From Heterobasidion occidentale (Eukaryota; Basidiomycota; Agaricomycetes; Russulales; Bondarzewiaceae): 64,000 nucleotides of DNA. Positions 24,839-36,803 of this stretch are shown one piece after another; position 1 is the stretch's first letter, and every line of letters begins with the position of its first letter. The DNA lies in assembly GCA_039111635.1 (NCBI GenBank), contig JBCAQO010000006.1, positions 1,240,001 to 1,304,000 of the forward strand. Direction: 5' to 3'. Below the pieces are notes generated by a model that did no database searches, was not told the origin of the DNA, and was given only the letters and a program-made list of their open reading frames with translations. A program made the translations under genes and the position numbers.

Positions 24839-27563
24839 GTTCAGGGGCCTCAAGAGCTTTCTCGAGCGGCTGAGCGTTTACATTTAACCAGAGATCACCA
24901 CTCCGTTCAAAGAAATTGTTGTCGACACCCTTGCGCAGCTATTTATGGTGCTCGGAGTGAAGTCGATAAAGCAGAAGCGCCCCGGTGATGATCTCGTGAC
25001 ACTCCACTAGATATCTTTTTTTTTGACAAGCACAATTAGACTGCGATGGAGAAGCTGCAGGAGCTATCGAGCCGGGAGGTTCCTGTGGTCACTGCCGTCA
25101 TCTAAACGACGACGACTAGAAAGTATCAGCTCTTGCAATTCTTAGAGGGCAAGCTTTGCTTTCCAGATCACTGATTTCTGTCTGACGCATATAATACCAA
25201 CACAGACAAATCCTCCGAATGAAAATCCGCACGTGGCTCAGCCCATCTGACCCATCACGAACCATCACATTGCTCTGAGCACACGACACTCAAGAACCGG
25301 CGAATGGTTCGTACACGGATAAACGTTTCTGGAATGGGCGAACGCTTACAACTCGTTCTTCTGAATCTATGGCATACGTATTCAACCAAATCTATATTGT
25401 GCTCGATGCGCTTGACGAATGCACTGGCTCAGAGCGCAAGGGCACTCTAGAATTCTTGGCCAAAATGAAGAGTTGGAATATCCAAACTCTGCATGTTCTG
25501 GTCAGCAGTCGGCCTGTACTAGAGATTGAGGAGACAACAGAGCTTTTACGCACTTATCACATTGACCTCCATAACGAACGTCTCGCACCAAACATGACAT
25601 CGAGCGATACCTTCAAGATACACTAGAAAGCGAATCTCAATTGCCGAAATGGGGGGCTAGACAGAAGGTATTAATCAGAGAAACTCTTCGTGCAGATGGG
25701 ATGTAAGTCAAATATACTTGTCCAGCCAGATAGCATGAATTCTGACGGGGAGTCGGCACTTGAGGTTTCAATGGGCGCGTAGTCGATTGGACGATTTACG
25801 GCACTGCGTTGCAATGAACGATCTCGAGATGGCTTGAGGATCTCTGCCGAAAATGCTGTACACAACGTATGAACGCACACTGGGAAGCATTCTAGAGTAT
25901 GACCAAGAGAAGTTCCATCGGATGCTGCAATTCCTCTGTGTCTCAGAGCGTCCGATGCTGCTTAGCGAACTCGTTGAGGTTGTCACAGTGGTTATCAATC
26001 CTGAAGGGAAGGCGCATTACGACTCCACGAACTGCATGCCCGATCCATCGGATGTGCTCACAATCTGTGGCAGTTTGGTCTCTCTGTCGGCCAGTCAAGA
26101 TCGTAGCGCTCTGCAGTTCGGCCGCAGGCGTCATGAACCTCCTCTCGAAAATGACGCAGCACGAATCATCCGTTTATCGCACTTCTCTGTTCAAGAATGC
26201 CTGTTTTCTAAACAGATTCGAACAGGCACAGCATCGGACTATAGGTCTATTGCCATGACATGTCTTGCCTATCTGATGCAATTCGACACAGACGGGCTAG
26301 ATGAGAAAAGGATGAAAGGAGGAAAGGATGTTGCCCTAGCTTCATACGCGGTACGGTATTGGGCCTTTCGTTTTCAGCGATTGAGCCCAGACGCTCGTCA
26401 GCCGCTTCGGGGTTTAGCTCAAGACTTCTTCCATCCCCTTCGGAGAGAACATTTTCTGAATTGGGTCAGGATGTATAATTTGGACAAGTCCTGGTTATCC
26501 CCGGAATGGCATTGTGAAGCCAATACTATTCCTGACCTTCTGTATTATTCGTGCAATGCAGGATTTCTAGATATCTAAGAATGATTATTGGCCGAGGGCG
26601 CTGAGGTCAACGCTGAAGGAGGAGTTCATTGGAAAGCACTACAGGCGGCGTCTCATAGTGGTCACGAGGCCATCGCACGACTGCTGCTAGAAAGAGGCGC
26701 AGAAGTCAATGCACATGGAGGAGAGTACGGGAATGCATTGCAAGCAGCGTCGCAAGGTGGTCATGAAGCGATCGTGTGACTGCTACTAGATCGAGGTGCA
26801 GAGGTCAACACACAGGGAATATGGTTCGGGAACGCGCTGCAGGCGGCGTCTGGAAGTGGTTACGAAGCCATCGTAAGACTGCTGCTAGATCGAGGTGCTG
26901 GGGTGAACGCGCAAGGAGTATGGCTAGGGAAACGCGCTGCAGGCGGCGTCTCGAGAAGGTCGTGAAGCCATCGTGCGGCTGTTGCTGGATCGAGGTGCCG
27001 AGGTCAATGCACTTGGTGGAACGCTCGGAAATGCATTGCAAGCGGCGTCTCGAGGCGGTCATGAAGCTATTGTGCGACTGCTGTCGGATCGAGGTGCAGA
27101 AGTTAATGCAGAAGGTGGAGAGTGTGGGAACGCACTGCAGGTGGCGTCTTGTTTTGGCCGCAAAGCCATTGCACAATTGTTGCTGGATAAAGGTGCTGGG
27201 TCAACGCACAAGGAGAAAACGGTGGGAATGCACTGCAGGCGGCGTCTCAAGGTGGTCACGAAACCGTCGTGAAACTGCTGCGGGATCGAGGTGCTGAGGT
27301 GAATTCGCAAGGAGGAGTGCACAAGAATGCGTTGTGGGCGACGTTGACTTCTCGATTTCGATCGCGCGGTCCCTTCGTATATCGCAAGCTGAGCAAAGCG
27401 GTGGCAAAGATGTTGTGGGATGCCGGTGCTAGGCTTTATATCATGCCGTCTCAGGCACATTCGCAGGAGTACATCGCCCGGCTGCTAGAGATGGACTTGA
27501 TGATGTTGGAAGGGTTTCCGGAATCGTCGCAAACGTGCAGCTGCAGGCGACAGAGCTGGTCTT
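24839..27563 (+). pseudogene. Decayed NACHT-ankyrin (NLR-like STAND) gene
   Basis: Fragments in correct order but in several frames with stops. At 24839-25010 is the basidiomycete STAND N-terminal region (VYI*PEITTPFKEIVV, LFMVLGVK, IKQKRPG), already with in-frame stops. At 25203-25340 a WLSPSDPS block. From 25369 the NACHT core resumes with the Walker B-like IYIVLDALDECT and VLVSSRP. At 25853-26578 the post-NACHT helical region (LQFLCVSERPMLLSELVE, IRLSHFSVQECLFS). From 26585 to about 27430 come roughly eight ankyrin repeats of the LLLDRGAEVNAxG/NALQAAS type, broken by frameshifts and stops. The Walker A/P-loop segment expected between 25340 and 25369 is absent. Intact relatives are cytosolic NTPases likely sensing non-self; this copy cannot be functional as a whole. 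Confidence 0.9.
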
Positions 27564-27866
27564 GATTTTGGAGATTTCTTAGGTCAAGAGTTCGGCAACA
27601 ACTTTTAGAAATCTGTTTCTGCTTGAAAAACATCATTGCCATGATGCAGTGAACTCGCGAATGTAAAAAACTATATCAACCTGCAATGGTATAGGATGAC
27701 TGCGATGTATAAAGAGTCCGAATAAATGGGAACAAGATTGGAAAGGAATGGCAAGGACATTCAAAGGACGGAAAGGGAACACTGTGCTAGCGGAGGTATC
27801 ACTGGAGACTGCATGAAGTGATAATTCAATTCCCATTCACCGAGTATGGTGATCTGCAAATACCTT

Positions 27867-28254
27867 CTAGTTCATCCCATAGACAGTTGGCTGCGCACCC
27901 CGCAGGCGAGTGCGACCGTCCTTCAAGCGCTCGGTGATAATAGGGCTGGCAGCAGGACGGAATTTGTACTCCTTAGAATACCTACACGCGCCTGACCCCT
28001 TCAGCGCCACTTCGAATGACGAAAATTCACAAGACAAACCTATTCGCATGGACGACCTTCGGTGGTTGGTAAGGCGTCCGCAACCAGTACGTGAGCCAAA
28101 ACAAGAATGCGATCAGAAAGAGGAGGCCCGCGCGCTTCCACGGAGAGGGAGTGGGCTGCTCAAAGCGTGGATCTGGGGCAGGATGGTCGTCTCTGACCTG
28201 CTCAACCTCGTCGGATTGAGGAACGGCCGCGTATTTAGCTGTTGACTGCGCCAT
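27867..28254 (-). CDS. Small single-pass membrane protein, 109 aa
   Basis: Two exons on the minus strand (28254-28040 and 27981-27867) encode 109 residues. A hydrophilic N-terminus with acidic residues (KYAAVPQSDEVEQV) is followed by one hydrophobic helix (AGLLFLIAFLFWLTYWL, about residues 43-60) and a basic C-terminal tail (EYKFRPAASPIITE...RTRLRGAQP). I do not recognise the family; the compact layout and clean splice sites argue for a real conserved gene. A membrane location is inferred from the helix. It is divergent from the GT49 gene, about 190 bp away. Confidence 0.65.
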
Positions 28255-28442
28255 GGTTGCTGTGAGAGCGAAGAGAAACTGAGGTCAAGAGGAGTATGTG
28301 GTTATGTAAGCAACAGGTCTTCGCAGTCACTTTTGAGGTTGCGTAGTGGTTGCGTTTCATTCCATCTCATCTGCCGACGATTCTCGCAAGACCGCTTGAT
28401 TCAATCATTCACTCCAAGCCTACTGAGCCTTAGAAGTTCGGG

Positions 28443-30261
28443 ATGACTGCTTGGCTAATTCTAGGACGAATCGCTCGTGCCTCTTCTTTCCTCTATATCA
28501 TTGTCTCCGTTTTTTACACCTCGTCTTTTCTCCTGCGGTGTCCTTTCGTGCCCAACTGCTCAGAGTCACTCACCCTGCATCTACCAGATCTCTCTAGTGT
28601 AACTTGGACTGGTCTCTTGAATAAGGTTCTTCATTCAGAAACAAAGGGAACGCGACCTTCTTCGGACAGTACAAACAGTGACGGCACACCTCTACTTGAC
28701 TTGAGCGAAAATGAGTTTCTGTCGCGTTTGGATGCTATCACGGGGGAGTCTATGCTTTACTGGGCGTCTTCCAATACGTCTGGGCAACAGATCGATTTCT
28801 CTGAGCTCGGGTCACGTTTATCTCACCGGTTCGCTATGTCCGAATTGCTCTTCCTCTCCAAAGCCTTTTCGAACTCCATGCATCCCATGAAAATCATCCC
28901 GTTTTTCTATAAAGCGTCTGACGTGTTCGACGACGACGACATCACAGTCACCACTCTAGTGACTAACAATAGGTTCCATGTCCTCAGGACACTCGCTGAG
29001 CGATATGATGGCCCGCTCTCTGTGACGATTCACCTTCCCTTCTCTCCCGGAGACAGTTTATCGTCCCTGCAGGCAAATTTGGTGACCCTGCACAGACTTC
29101 TTCGCTCTTCTCCAGCACTCGCATCTCGCGCGGATATTCACCTCGTCATCTCGCCCTTTCCTCGTGCGTTCAATGCCTGGCGCAATCTTGCCCGCCTAGC
29201 GGTCCGCACAAAGTACATTTTGCTGTTAGATGTCGATTTTGCCCTCTGTACATCATGGCGTGGCCCTGTGCAATCCCTCCTGCGCGGAGGAGGAGAGATG
29301 GCCCATAGGATGCGAGAAGGGTCTGCAGCGCTCGTGATACCGGCATTCGAATACGTCCGTGCAGCAGAAGGGAGAGATCAATCGATGTTTCCACGAAATA
29401 AGCAGGTATGTCTTCTCCCTTTGCATGCGTTCAATCTTCTTTTTCGCTGAGTATACATGTGGTAATCAGGATCTATATGACCTCGTCCGTGCAAAAACAG
29501 TGGCGCCGTTTCATATTCAATGGGCCCCAGGACACAACAGTACAGATTACGAACGATTCTTTAAGGCGCGGCCCGGTGAAATCTACAGGGTAACACAATA
29601 CCAGTCAGCTTACGAGCCATACGTTATCGTAAAGAGGGATGCTGGTGGATGGTACGTCACCTTATTTGACCCAAGATACACTGAATTGTACATATAACTA
29701 GGTGCGACGAACGATTCACTGGATACGGTGGCAATAAAGCGGCCTGTCTTTTTGAGATGTATCTTTCAGGAATCTCCTTCTACGTGCTTGGGGATCACTT
29801 CCTCATACATCAGAACCACCTGTACGAGGAAGAAGCAAGACGTAGTGAGGTAACTCTTTTCGTTATCAACTGCAATGCATTCAGCAGCTGAGGTGATTAT
29901 AAAATGAGCGGAAATACAATCGCAAAATATATGCGGACTTCAAGGAAGAAGCATGTCTCCGGTGCGTCTCCTTACGTTCAATTGTATTGCGTCGCTGGAC
30001 GTGTCCGGTTGTCCTTCGATCGATAGGTACATCAGACGGTTCTATGATGAGGGGACGTTGAACACGACCCGAGGGCATAACGCTCAAGAAGAGTGTCAAA
30101 AGATCAAGGGAATAGGCAAGATCGTTACACAGGTTCTTTGCACAGCTATTTTACTGCAGGTTTCCGTATTTGTGATAACCATTACCTTCTTAGGTTCTAT
30201 ATGGCCGTTAAAGCAGCCTCCCGTTGGTTGGTTCTCGGGCAGAATTTCCCCAGTTTCATGA
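28443..30261 (+). CDS. GT49 family (LARGE/B4GAT1-like) glycosyltransferase
   Basis: Five exons (28443-29405, 29470-29651, 29702-29849, 29909-29961, 30027-30261) give about 526 residues. The N-terminus is a type II signal anchor (residues 10-32, FLYIIVSVFYTSSFLL), placing the enzyme in the Golgi or ER lumen. Catalytic features: LVTNNRFHVLRTLAERYDGPLSV, the DxD-type metal-binding motif in ILLLDVDFALC, WAPGHNSTDYERFF, QSAYEPYV, and CDERFTGYGGNKAACLFEM with LGDHFLIHQNH. In animals the GT49 members add beta-1,3-glucuronic acid; the fungal substrate is unknown. The 3' end is uncertain: after VTQ at 30132 the frame runs on to TGA at 30259-30261, but splicing at a nearby GT could give a shorter tail. 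Confidence 0.88.
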
Positions 30262-30871
30262 TTTTCAACGAGTACAGAATGCATGAAGAATCGATATTTG
30301 TGGGCTTTGCCGTTCGTTTGCGAGTCAACTAATCATACATTCTACAATGGGCTTTCGTGTATGCGGGAGTCGCTTTGAAACGAGGAGGAACAGCTGACAA
30401 CAACACAGCCTGTTCCATTCTCAGGCTGGACAGCCTCACCGGACCGCGTGTCCATTGTTCGTCCACAATGTTGAGTTTCTGATAGACCCGTTCTCAATGC
30501 ACGAGTTGGGAACACTGCGAGGTCTACAGCTAGGGTTGATATGAGAATGGGGGTGTAGTACTCAGTAATACACAAGGACCCACAGCCGGGAGTTTGCCGC
30601 GGAGTTACTGCGTCTGAGCACGCAGCGGCGTGTTCACCGCCCCAAGCTCTATTCTCCAGACATAAAGCAAGGTGCTGTGGCGGTTGCTCAGTGTGCTACG
30701 TTCTTGTCCTTGTGGCATCCTTTCATGACAGCCTCTATACGCCATTGAGGCCTCGGATATCAGGCCACGGTAGAATCAAGATCCACGCTGTGACACAACA
30801 TATATAGTTCCATCGATCATTGAGCGGCGCCTATCCTCTCGTTTCTCTTCAACCACATCCTGTCGACATAC
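30262..30871. other. Intergenic, nothing recognised
   Basis: Gap between the GT49 gene and the RING gene. One plus-strand frame near 30215-30330 (KAASRWLVLGQNFPSF...) might be a lost alternative 3' end of the GT49 gene, but no splice route connects it. Confidence 0.35.
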
Positions 30872-33252
30872 GTGCCGTCTTCAGTGGCAGTGATGGCCAT
30901 GATTGAAGAGGCCGATTCTATACAATCCTCGTCCACGACCTCGAATGAAGCTAGACAACAACAGCCTGAAGGCCAGCATCAACCGAAGGATCCTCTTCGA
31001 ACCCTGGCTGAGGATCATTCCCATCCAGCATATAGGGATCTCACCTTGAAGCCACCTGAAGCAGTGCACTTGGTGGGCGGCGTCGGAGGGCGGGAGGCTA
31101 CACAGAGTGAGACAGACGATTCATCGACGTCGATGACTGCCCCATCAACCCTCCCGCCTCGCTCTCACCAGTCGATGGGTTCTGTATCTATTGGTGAGCT
31201 GTTTTGATAACTTGAAGACAGACATAGGGGTTGATATGGACAGCGCATGTAGATGGCACCGCAATGTTCGAAAATACCCGCACGCCTCTATCCTCACCTG
31301 TACCAACATCAAACTTTCATCGTCCAGGCTCTCCCGTGTCGCCGCGAACTCCAGGATCTGATGCAATAATTGAAGCAAATTTGGCATGGTCTAACACAAG
31401 TAAGCACAGCAGCAAATGCGATGTTGCAATACACATCTCATATATATTAGTAACGTCGATGGCCCAACATGAGGTCGAAACGGGACATATGATGCTTGCT
31501 TCCATGAGAGCAAGACACCCGCAACGCCCTTTAGTGGCGCGCGTCTTGAGATTTTTTGGTTTTGGTACGGATAACAAAGCTCGTAAATCTCTCGTGTCAC
31601 TGTGCTGGACCTTGTCCATTGATGGCGCTCAGGTTCGTTCCGCTCTCTTCCGCTTTTGTTCATGCTCACAGACTTGCGAAATTCATAGATCGTCACGATC
31701 ATCGTTTTGCTCGCTTTTGCAGCACACCATCGTAGCCCAGTTTTTCCAGATCAGAATGAGTGGCAAGCTTGTCACAAGAATCTAGGTGTATGGAATGCGT
31801 TATGGATCCCACGCTGTCTCGTCAGCACCTGCCTCTCTTCGTGGCGTTGGCGATTCGATCGTGCAAAGCGCCTACAAGAAAATATGTAAGCGTCCTACCT
31901 CGCTCGTATGCTCCCCGGCAACAAATTTAACCAAACTTTAGCAGTGAGGAGAATAGTCATAACCCTCAATGGGCAGTGAACTTAGAAACTGGACGCACTC
32001 GTTCATATCAGCACACTAGTGTTAACACACAGTCTTCGGGACGTCGCGCGGCTCCGGTCACAGGAAGTAGGAACAACGCAACTACGAATGGTGACAATAC
32101 AGAAAGACAGACATCGTATCCACGGTCATACAACCGGTATGTTCACATATGAAGGAATGGGTAGCGACCTCATGATCGCATCTATTTGCAGAATATCCGT
32201 TCTCTTCACAATCTATTCACTTGCCTGGTTCGTCCTGGCTCACGTATTTGCCTATACATCGACAAATACTTGTCGGCTTGCGTCCCCTCACATATGGTGG
32301 CTTACGTTTTCTATCCTCTGTCTCACATACATCGCCATTGCCGAAGTGCTTCTGATGATCGTTTTCATTTTCATTGTCGGACCGATTCTTCTGGTGAGTG
32401 CAAGCCTCCTCGAGTATAATCCTCTTTTGATATCTTCGTATGTAGCTTATCTACAGCGTAATCATGTTCTGCCTTGGCCGCCATCCTCTACAAAACCGCC
32501 AATACCTTAACCCTGATAAGCTGCCCAAATCTGTCGTTGACAGGATACCACTGGTGATCTACATCCCCACTCCCCCCGATGAACCTGCAAAGCCATTTGC
32601 CATTCCAGAGACCGCCCACATGTATCCACCCAAGCCTGCAGCGCCCCCATCCCCGCCCAAGCGGCGCTTCAGATTTTTGCGCCTCAAGAAGAAATCCAAG
32701 GATGGCAAGGAGGGAGCGATGGCCGCGGAGGCCAAGGAAAATGAAGAGCCTCTGACGTGGGAGGATCATTGGGAAAAGAGCGAGTATCCGTTCGTCAGGC
32801 TTGAGGAGAATCGCGCAGCTTGTGCGATTTGTCTGCTAGATTTCGGAGAGCCAAAGCGACTATTTCCGATCAAGACGGAAAAGACCGACAGTAAGAGTAA
32901 AAAGGACGAAGAGGACAAGGCAGTTGAGGTAGGAGGCGTCGCGGAGGCGTCGCCTCCTGCCCAGGGACGTGTCCAAACAGAAGGTGCACCCTTGAAACTG
33001 GAGGATGCAGGTGAAGAAGCTCAACCTTTGCGCTTGCTGGAGTGTGGACATGTCTTCCATGTAAGTTGCAGTAGTGAAAATAGGAAGTGGGTTAATGTTC
33101 AACATTTTTTCCCGCAGAAATCATGCTTAGACCCATGGCTGCTCGACGTTTCGGGGCGGTGTCCGGTGTGTCAGAAAGCTGTGGTATGGCAAACCGACGA
33201 GGCAAAGAAAGGTAGACACGGCCAACGAAGACAGAATACGCGGACTTCTTGA
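30872..33252 (+). CDS. Membrane-embedded RING-H2 E3 ubiquitin ligase
   Basis: Eight exons (30872-31193, 31253-31399, 31451-31632, 31689-31885, 31942-32136, 32192-32393, 32446-33060, 33118-33252) encode 664 residues. The N-terminal 160 residues are disordered and Ser/Gln-rich. Hydrophobic stretches follow: one starts at IVTIIVLLAFAA, another is ISVLFTIYSLAWFVLAHVF, and a long pair runs from WWLTFSILCLTYIAIAEV through IVFIFIVGPILL. The C-terminal third is cytosolic-type with a RING-H2 finger: CAICLLDF, a Lys/Glu-rich insertion of about 60 residues, then LECGHVFHKSCLDPWL and CPVCQK. The last intron splits the finger exactly between His and Lys of HKSC. Such proteins ubiquitinate membrane or secretory substrates; the target is unknown. 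The insertion inside the RING is unusually long. Confidence 0.87.
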
Positions 33253-34107
33253 ACAGATGTGCGGAAGTGGTGCTTTACCTGTATTGGACTGTGGGTGTAT
33301 CAAATTTGAACATCAATATGTAGTATGTACTTCTCGACCTCTTTCTTGTATCTCGTACCCGAACGCGTCCTTGCAATCAAAGTCTGTATACGTACTTATC
33401 CCACGCCGATGATTCCATCGTCAGCCTCAGCCACACTTCCCGAGTGATTTTCGCATCCAGCAAAGGTCAGTACTTCAGTCTCAGCACTCTCGGTCGCGGG
33501 TTGAGAGAAGCTAACAAGTAGTAAGAACTTTTGTCCTTTGGGTCTGCCCGTGATTTGCTGAATGTAGTGATGCAGTATTGCCATGAGGCTTCGCTGGACG
33601 CCGATCACATGGAATCACAATATGCAGCAGGTTCCGTGTGCTGCCGAGTCAGCACGATCGAGCAAAGTAATAAGTTAGGCTGCTGATACTCTGCTGATGG
33701 ATGCCGTGAACACGCGTCATGACAAAGATTCTTGAGCAGTGCCTTAGCCACCCACAACCTCGACAAGTCATCTAAATTCAATCTAGTGGTCTGCTCGCCA
33801 TGGTTTATAACCGATTTGTTTCAGCCCGCGTCGAGTTCCCATTCGACATATTTCCTACTCCCCCCGCACGGGCCCTGTTCAGCTTCGCTGGTTCCTTCGT
33901 CGTGCAAGGCGTAGGGAAGGTTTGATCGAGTCGTCAACAACGTATAGGGGTATGCGCAGTCCCAACCTCTACGCTAACCATATCTTGTTCTATCTTCTGC
34001 AATGCGTCACCGCCCTCAAGGCCTCATTCTGTCTGGGCTCTTATCGATTTAATACAAATCCACTCTCATACTCCACTGGCCCCTGTTGGTCCCCAGTCTC
34101 ATTGATC
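33253..34107. other. Intergenic, nothing recognised
   Basis: About 850 bp upstream of the SNG1-like gene. A plus-strand frame from 33922 runs in phase into that gene but lacks features of a protein N-terminus. Confidence 0.45.
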
Positions 34108-36254
34108 ATGAGCACAAATCACTCAGTGCAGAAACGTGCCTCGAATTCCGATTCAATCTCTGGGAGGACCATAAGCAATTCCGGTATCCCGATGGCAAAT
34201 GTGTCTAACAGAACGAAAACTCTTTCGGACGATACTGGGGCGTCTGCGCCTGTCGTGCACGGCGATGACGATAAAGCCTGGTTTTCCGAAACTTTCTTCT
34301 CGAAGGAGCCTTCGCTCAGCAGAGCGCGCGCATTGTATCTGAAAATCGTGCTTGGTACAAGCTTCATGATCGTTGTTTTCATCATGGCAGTTCTGCCGAT
34401 CTATTGGGGCGCATTGTGGAAAGTGCCTTTGCATGTGCACAATTTGAAAGGATGGATCGTCGTGCGTGGTCTTATTTATACTATTATTGTGCAAATACTC
34501 AAATTCATGGTAAACATATTTGTAGGACTTTGATGGTGCTCAAATGGGCCAATTTGTCACGCAAGTTTTCATTTCGAGCTCTGGGGCACCGACGAGGATG
34601 ACATGGGAGGTGGTTTCACCTGACCGATTTCCGAATGGTCAAGCCGATATGATTGATTTACTTGTCCACGAGCACACTTGGGCGATTGTTTCTAGTGAGT
34701 AGACAATCTGATTGCTGCCTTGTCTGAGCTCATGAGCGTATCATCCGGTAGTAAACCCCGGCGCGACAAACTCCTTCAATAGTTCTATCGTCTCAGCCAA
34801 TGGATCCTACAATGGATCGTCGGCTGGTTCACGATCTATATAGAGGAGGCGAGAAGCGAGAACGCATAGTAAGTGAACCGATCTCCTTGACTCATTCACA
34901 AACGTATAACAATTGCCCAGCAACCAAATTATCAAACCCAACGTATGCTCTTACAAGTATTGCACTGTGCAACGGTTTCAACTTCAACTTGTTATACAGG
35001 TCGAGACAGTCATGAAGAACGCTTCTTCAATTTTTGCCGCTAGATCCACAAGCCAGTTAGCGTTAAGCGGTCGCAACTTGAGCAATCTCGCTATCAATGC
35101 GCCAGAGCTGCTCTCGGCTCCATTATATTATACAGTTTACAACACGCGACCTTTTGATGTACCTGTGTATGGGCTGTTCTCTAATCATTGCTTTTGCTGT
35201 GGTTTCACAAACTGACAACTCCATTCTCAGCGCAGCTGCGGTGGATTTTGTCGGACTCATTTATTTATTGATTGTTGCCGTGCGTTCTCTGTCTCTAATT
35301 GCCATTGTGTCTTCAAGCTCAATAACCAAGATCGGCTTTGTTGTATAGTTCGTCACCTCGGTCTGCAACAGTTCTTCTTTCACCCTTTTCTGTTTTAACG
35401 CCACATTGGCGCGCACAGCTGGTTAATACTGTTGCGCGCACCGATGTAACCCATATTGAAGATCGCCTTCGGTTCCGCTCATTGATGCTCGCCCGAGCCA
35501 TCGTCCCCATCTTGATCTATTTCTATCTCTCAGTGCGTCCATCTCAGCTCTCTGAAAAGCGCTAGTCATCTGAGCCCTACACTACATTCAACAGTGTTTC
35601 TTCTCTATGATTTCGCTCGCCTTTCAGGTCCCATTCAACAGGACGTATGCCATTTCCTTTTGACTGTTCTGATGTGTCCAGCTCTTGATCACGTATCATT
35701 TTATCTTCCAGATTTGGTCACTCGGGCTTTGTGATCTATTGGATGCTGTCATGGCTAGCGATGTGTGCTCTGTGCGTGCTGCGTACTCTCTTTTCTCTCA
35801 TGAACAATTCATAGTCTCGATGTATAGCGGTTTGGCCGTGGAAGCGATGGTCACACTCATAACGGTCCGATTCATCCCGTTTTTCCTCATCTTATGGATC
35901 ATCGGCAAGTCCCTCCTCATCAGTCATTTACATCTTCATTGATCGCTCTATGTGTATAGCAAACGTATCCGTGTGCTTTATGCCCATTCCGGTCTTGCCA
36001 AGGGTCTACCGCTACGGCTATGCAATGCCATTCTATAACGTGCAGCGTGCAGTACGCGCCATCGTGTTTAATACTAAGAATGACCGTGCGTTGTCTTCCT
36101 GAAATTTGACCATTTGTCACTGAAACGCTTTTTATCAGTGGGTCTGAATTTCGGTGTTCTGATCGCATGGTCAGTGATTTCGCTGATGACGATGACGCTC
36201 TTCCAATATATGGCACGTCGACGCGCGATCAAGCAACACGTAGAGTTGACATGA
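34108..36254 (+). CDS. SNG1-family (DUF3533) membrane protein, apparent 1-nt frameshift
   Basis: Thirteen small exons (34108-34461, 34526-34694, 34752-34868, 34921-34942, 35000-35166, 35231-35279, 35349-35421, 35462-35532, 35595-35644, 35712-35771, 35828-35904, 35960-36085, 36139-36254). The family is represented by yeast Sng1, involved in nitrosoguanidine resistance and membrane lipid asymmetry. Seen: a first helix (IVVFIMAVLPIYWGAL), DFDGAQMGQFV, FPNGQADMIDLLVHE, NPGATNSFNSS, IEEARSENAYN, then C-terminal helices with VDFVGLIYLLIV, VTLITVRFIPFFLILWII and RVYRYGYAMPFYNVQRAVR. In exon 3 the frame breaks near 34825 between SYNGSSA and IYIEEARSENA; one base is missing. With that base the protein would be 483 residues. 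The intron at 35905-35959 begins with GC rather than GT. The 34108 start was chosen over an upstream in-frame ATG. Confidence 0.82.
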
Positions 36255-36803
36255 ATCATGGTGGCAAAGTTGGCATATTTGTGGAAACACGACGCTACTT
36301 ATCTATTGTTCCTTTTTTGAGGGAGGCGGACAGCCGCTACAGCATTCTATCTAGGGACTTCTCATCAAATTTGCTCATGGCATTATGACTGGATATATGA
36401 TTGTTCGTTTCAGATGTGAATGACACTACATTTTTTATGTCCTTTAGTCATAGCTCGACGGTGGTTTTTTAATTTCAAAAATGGGACGGGGTTGTCCACT
36501 TGCGAAAGCAAGAGTGAGAGACTGCCTAGTGATTATATGAGGGAACCTCTAGGCTCCTATACCTTCCAGCCTGCTAACTTCCATCGTCCGTATAACTCAG
36601 GTTCATGCTAGGAGTTTTTGAAATGTGAACCGAGCTGAGGTGGTCTGTGCGTGGGACCCAACAATGACTTCGAGCGGAGTTTGAATGGGAGGCCTTTCCT
36701 GAGAGCACATCATCTATAAAAGCCTTCCTTGCCTCTCCCCCACCAGCACCGTCACCGCCGACGTGCTCGCCGATTTCGACGACGCTCGCACGCAGCCTCA
36801 ATC

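Noticed and set aside
34815..34845. 17-nt intron GTTCACG...TATAG in the SNG1-like gene
   Set aside because: Too short for a spliceosomal intron in this genome, where others are about 45 nt or more.
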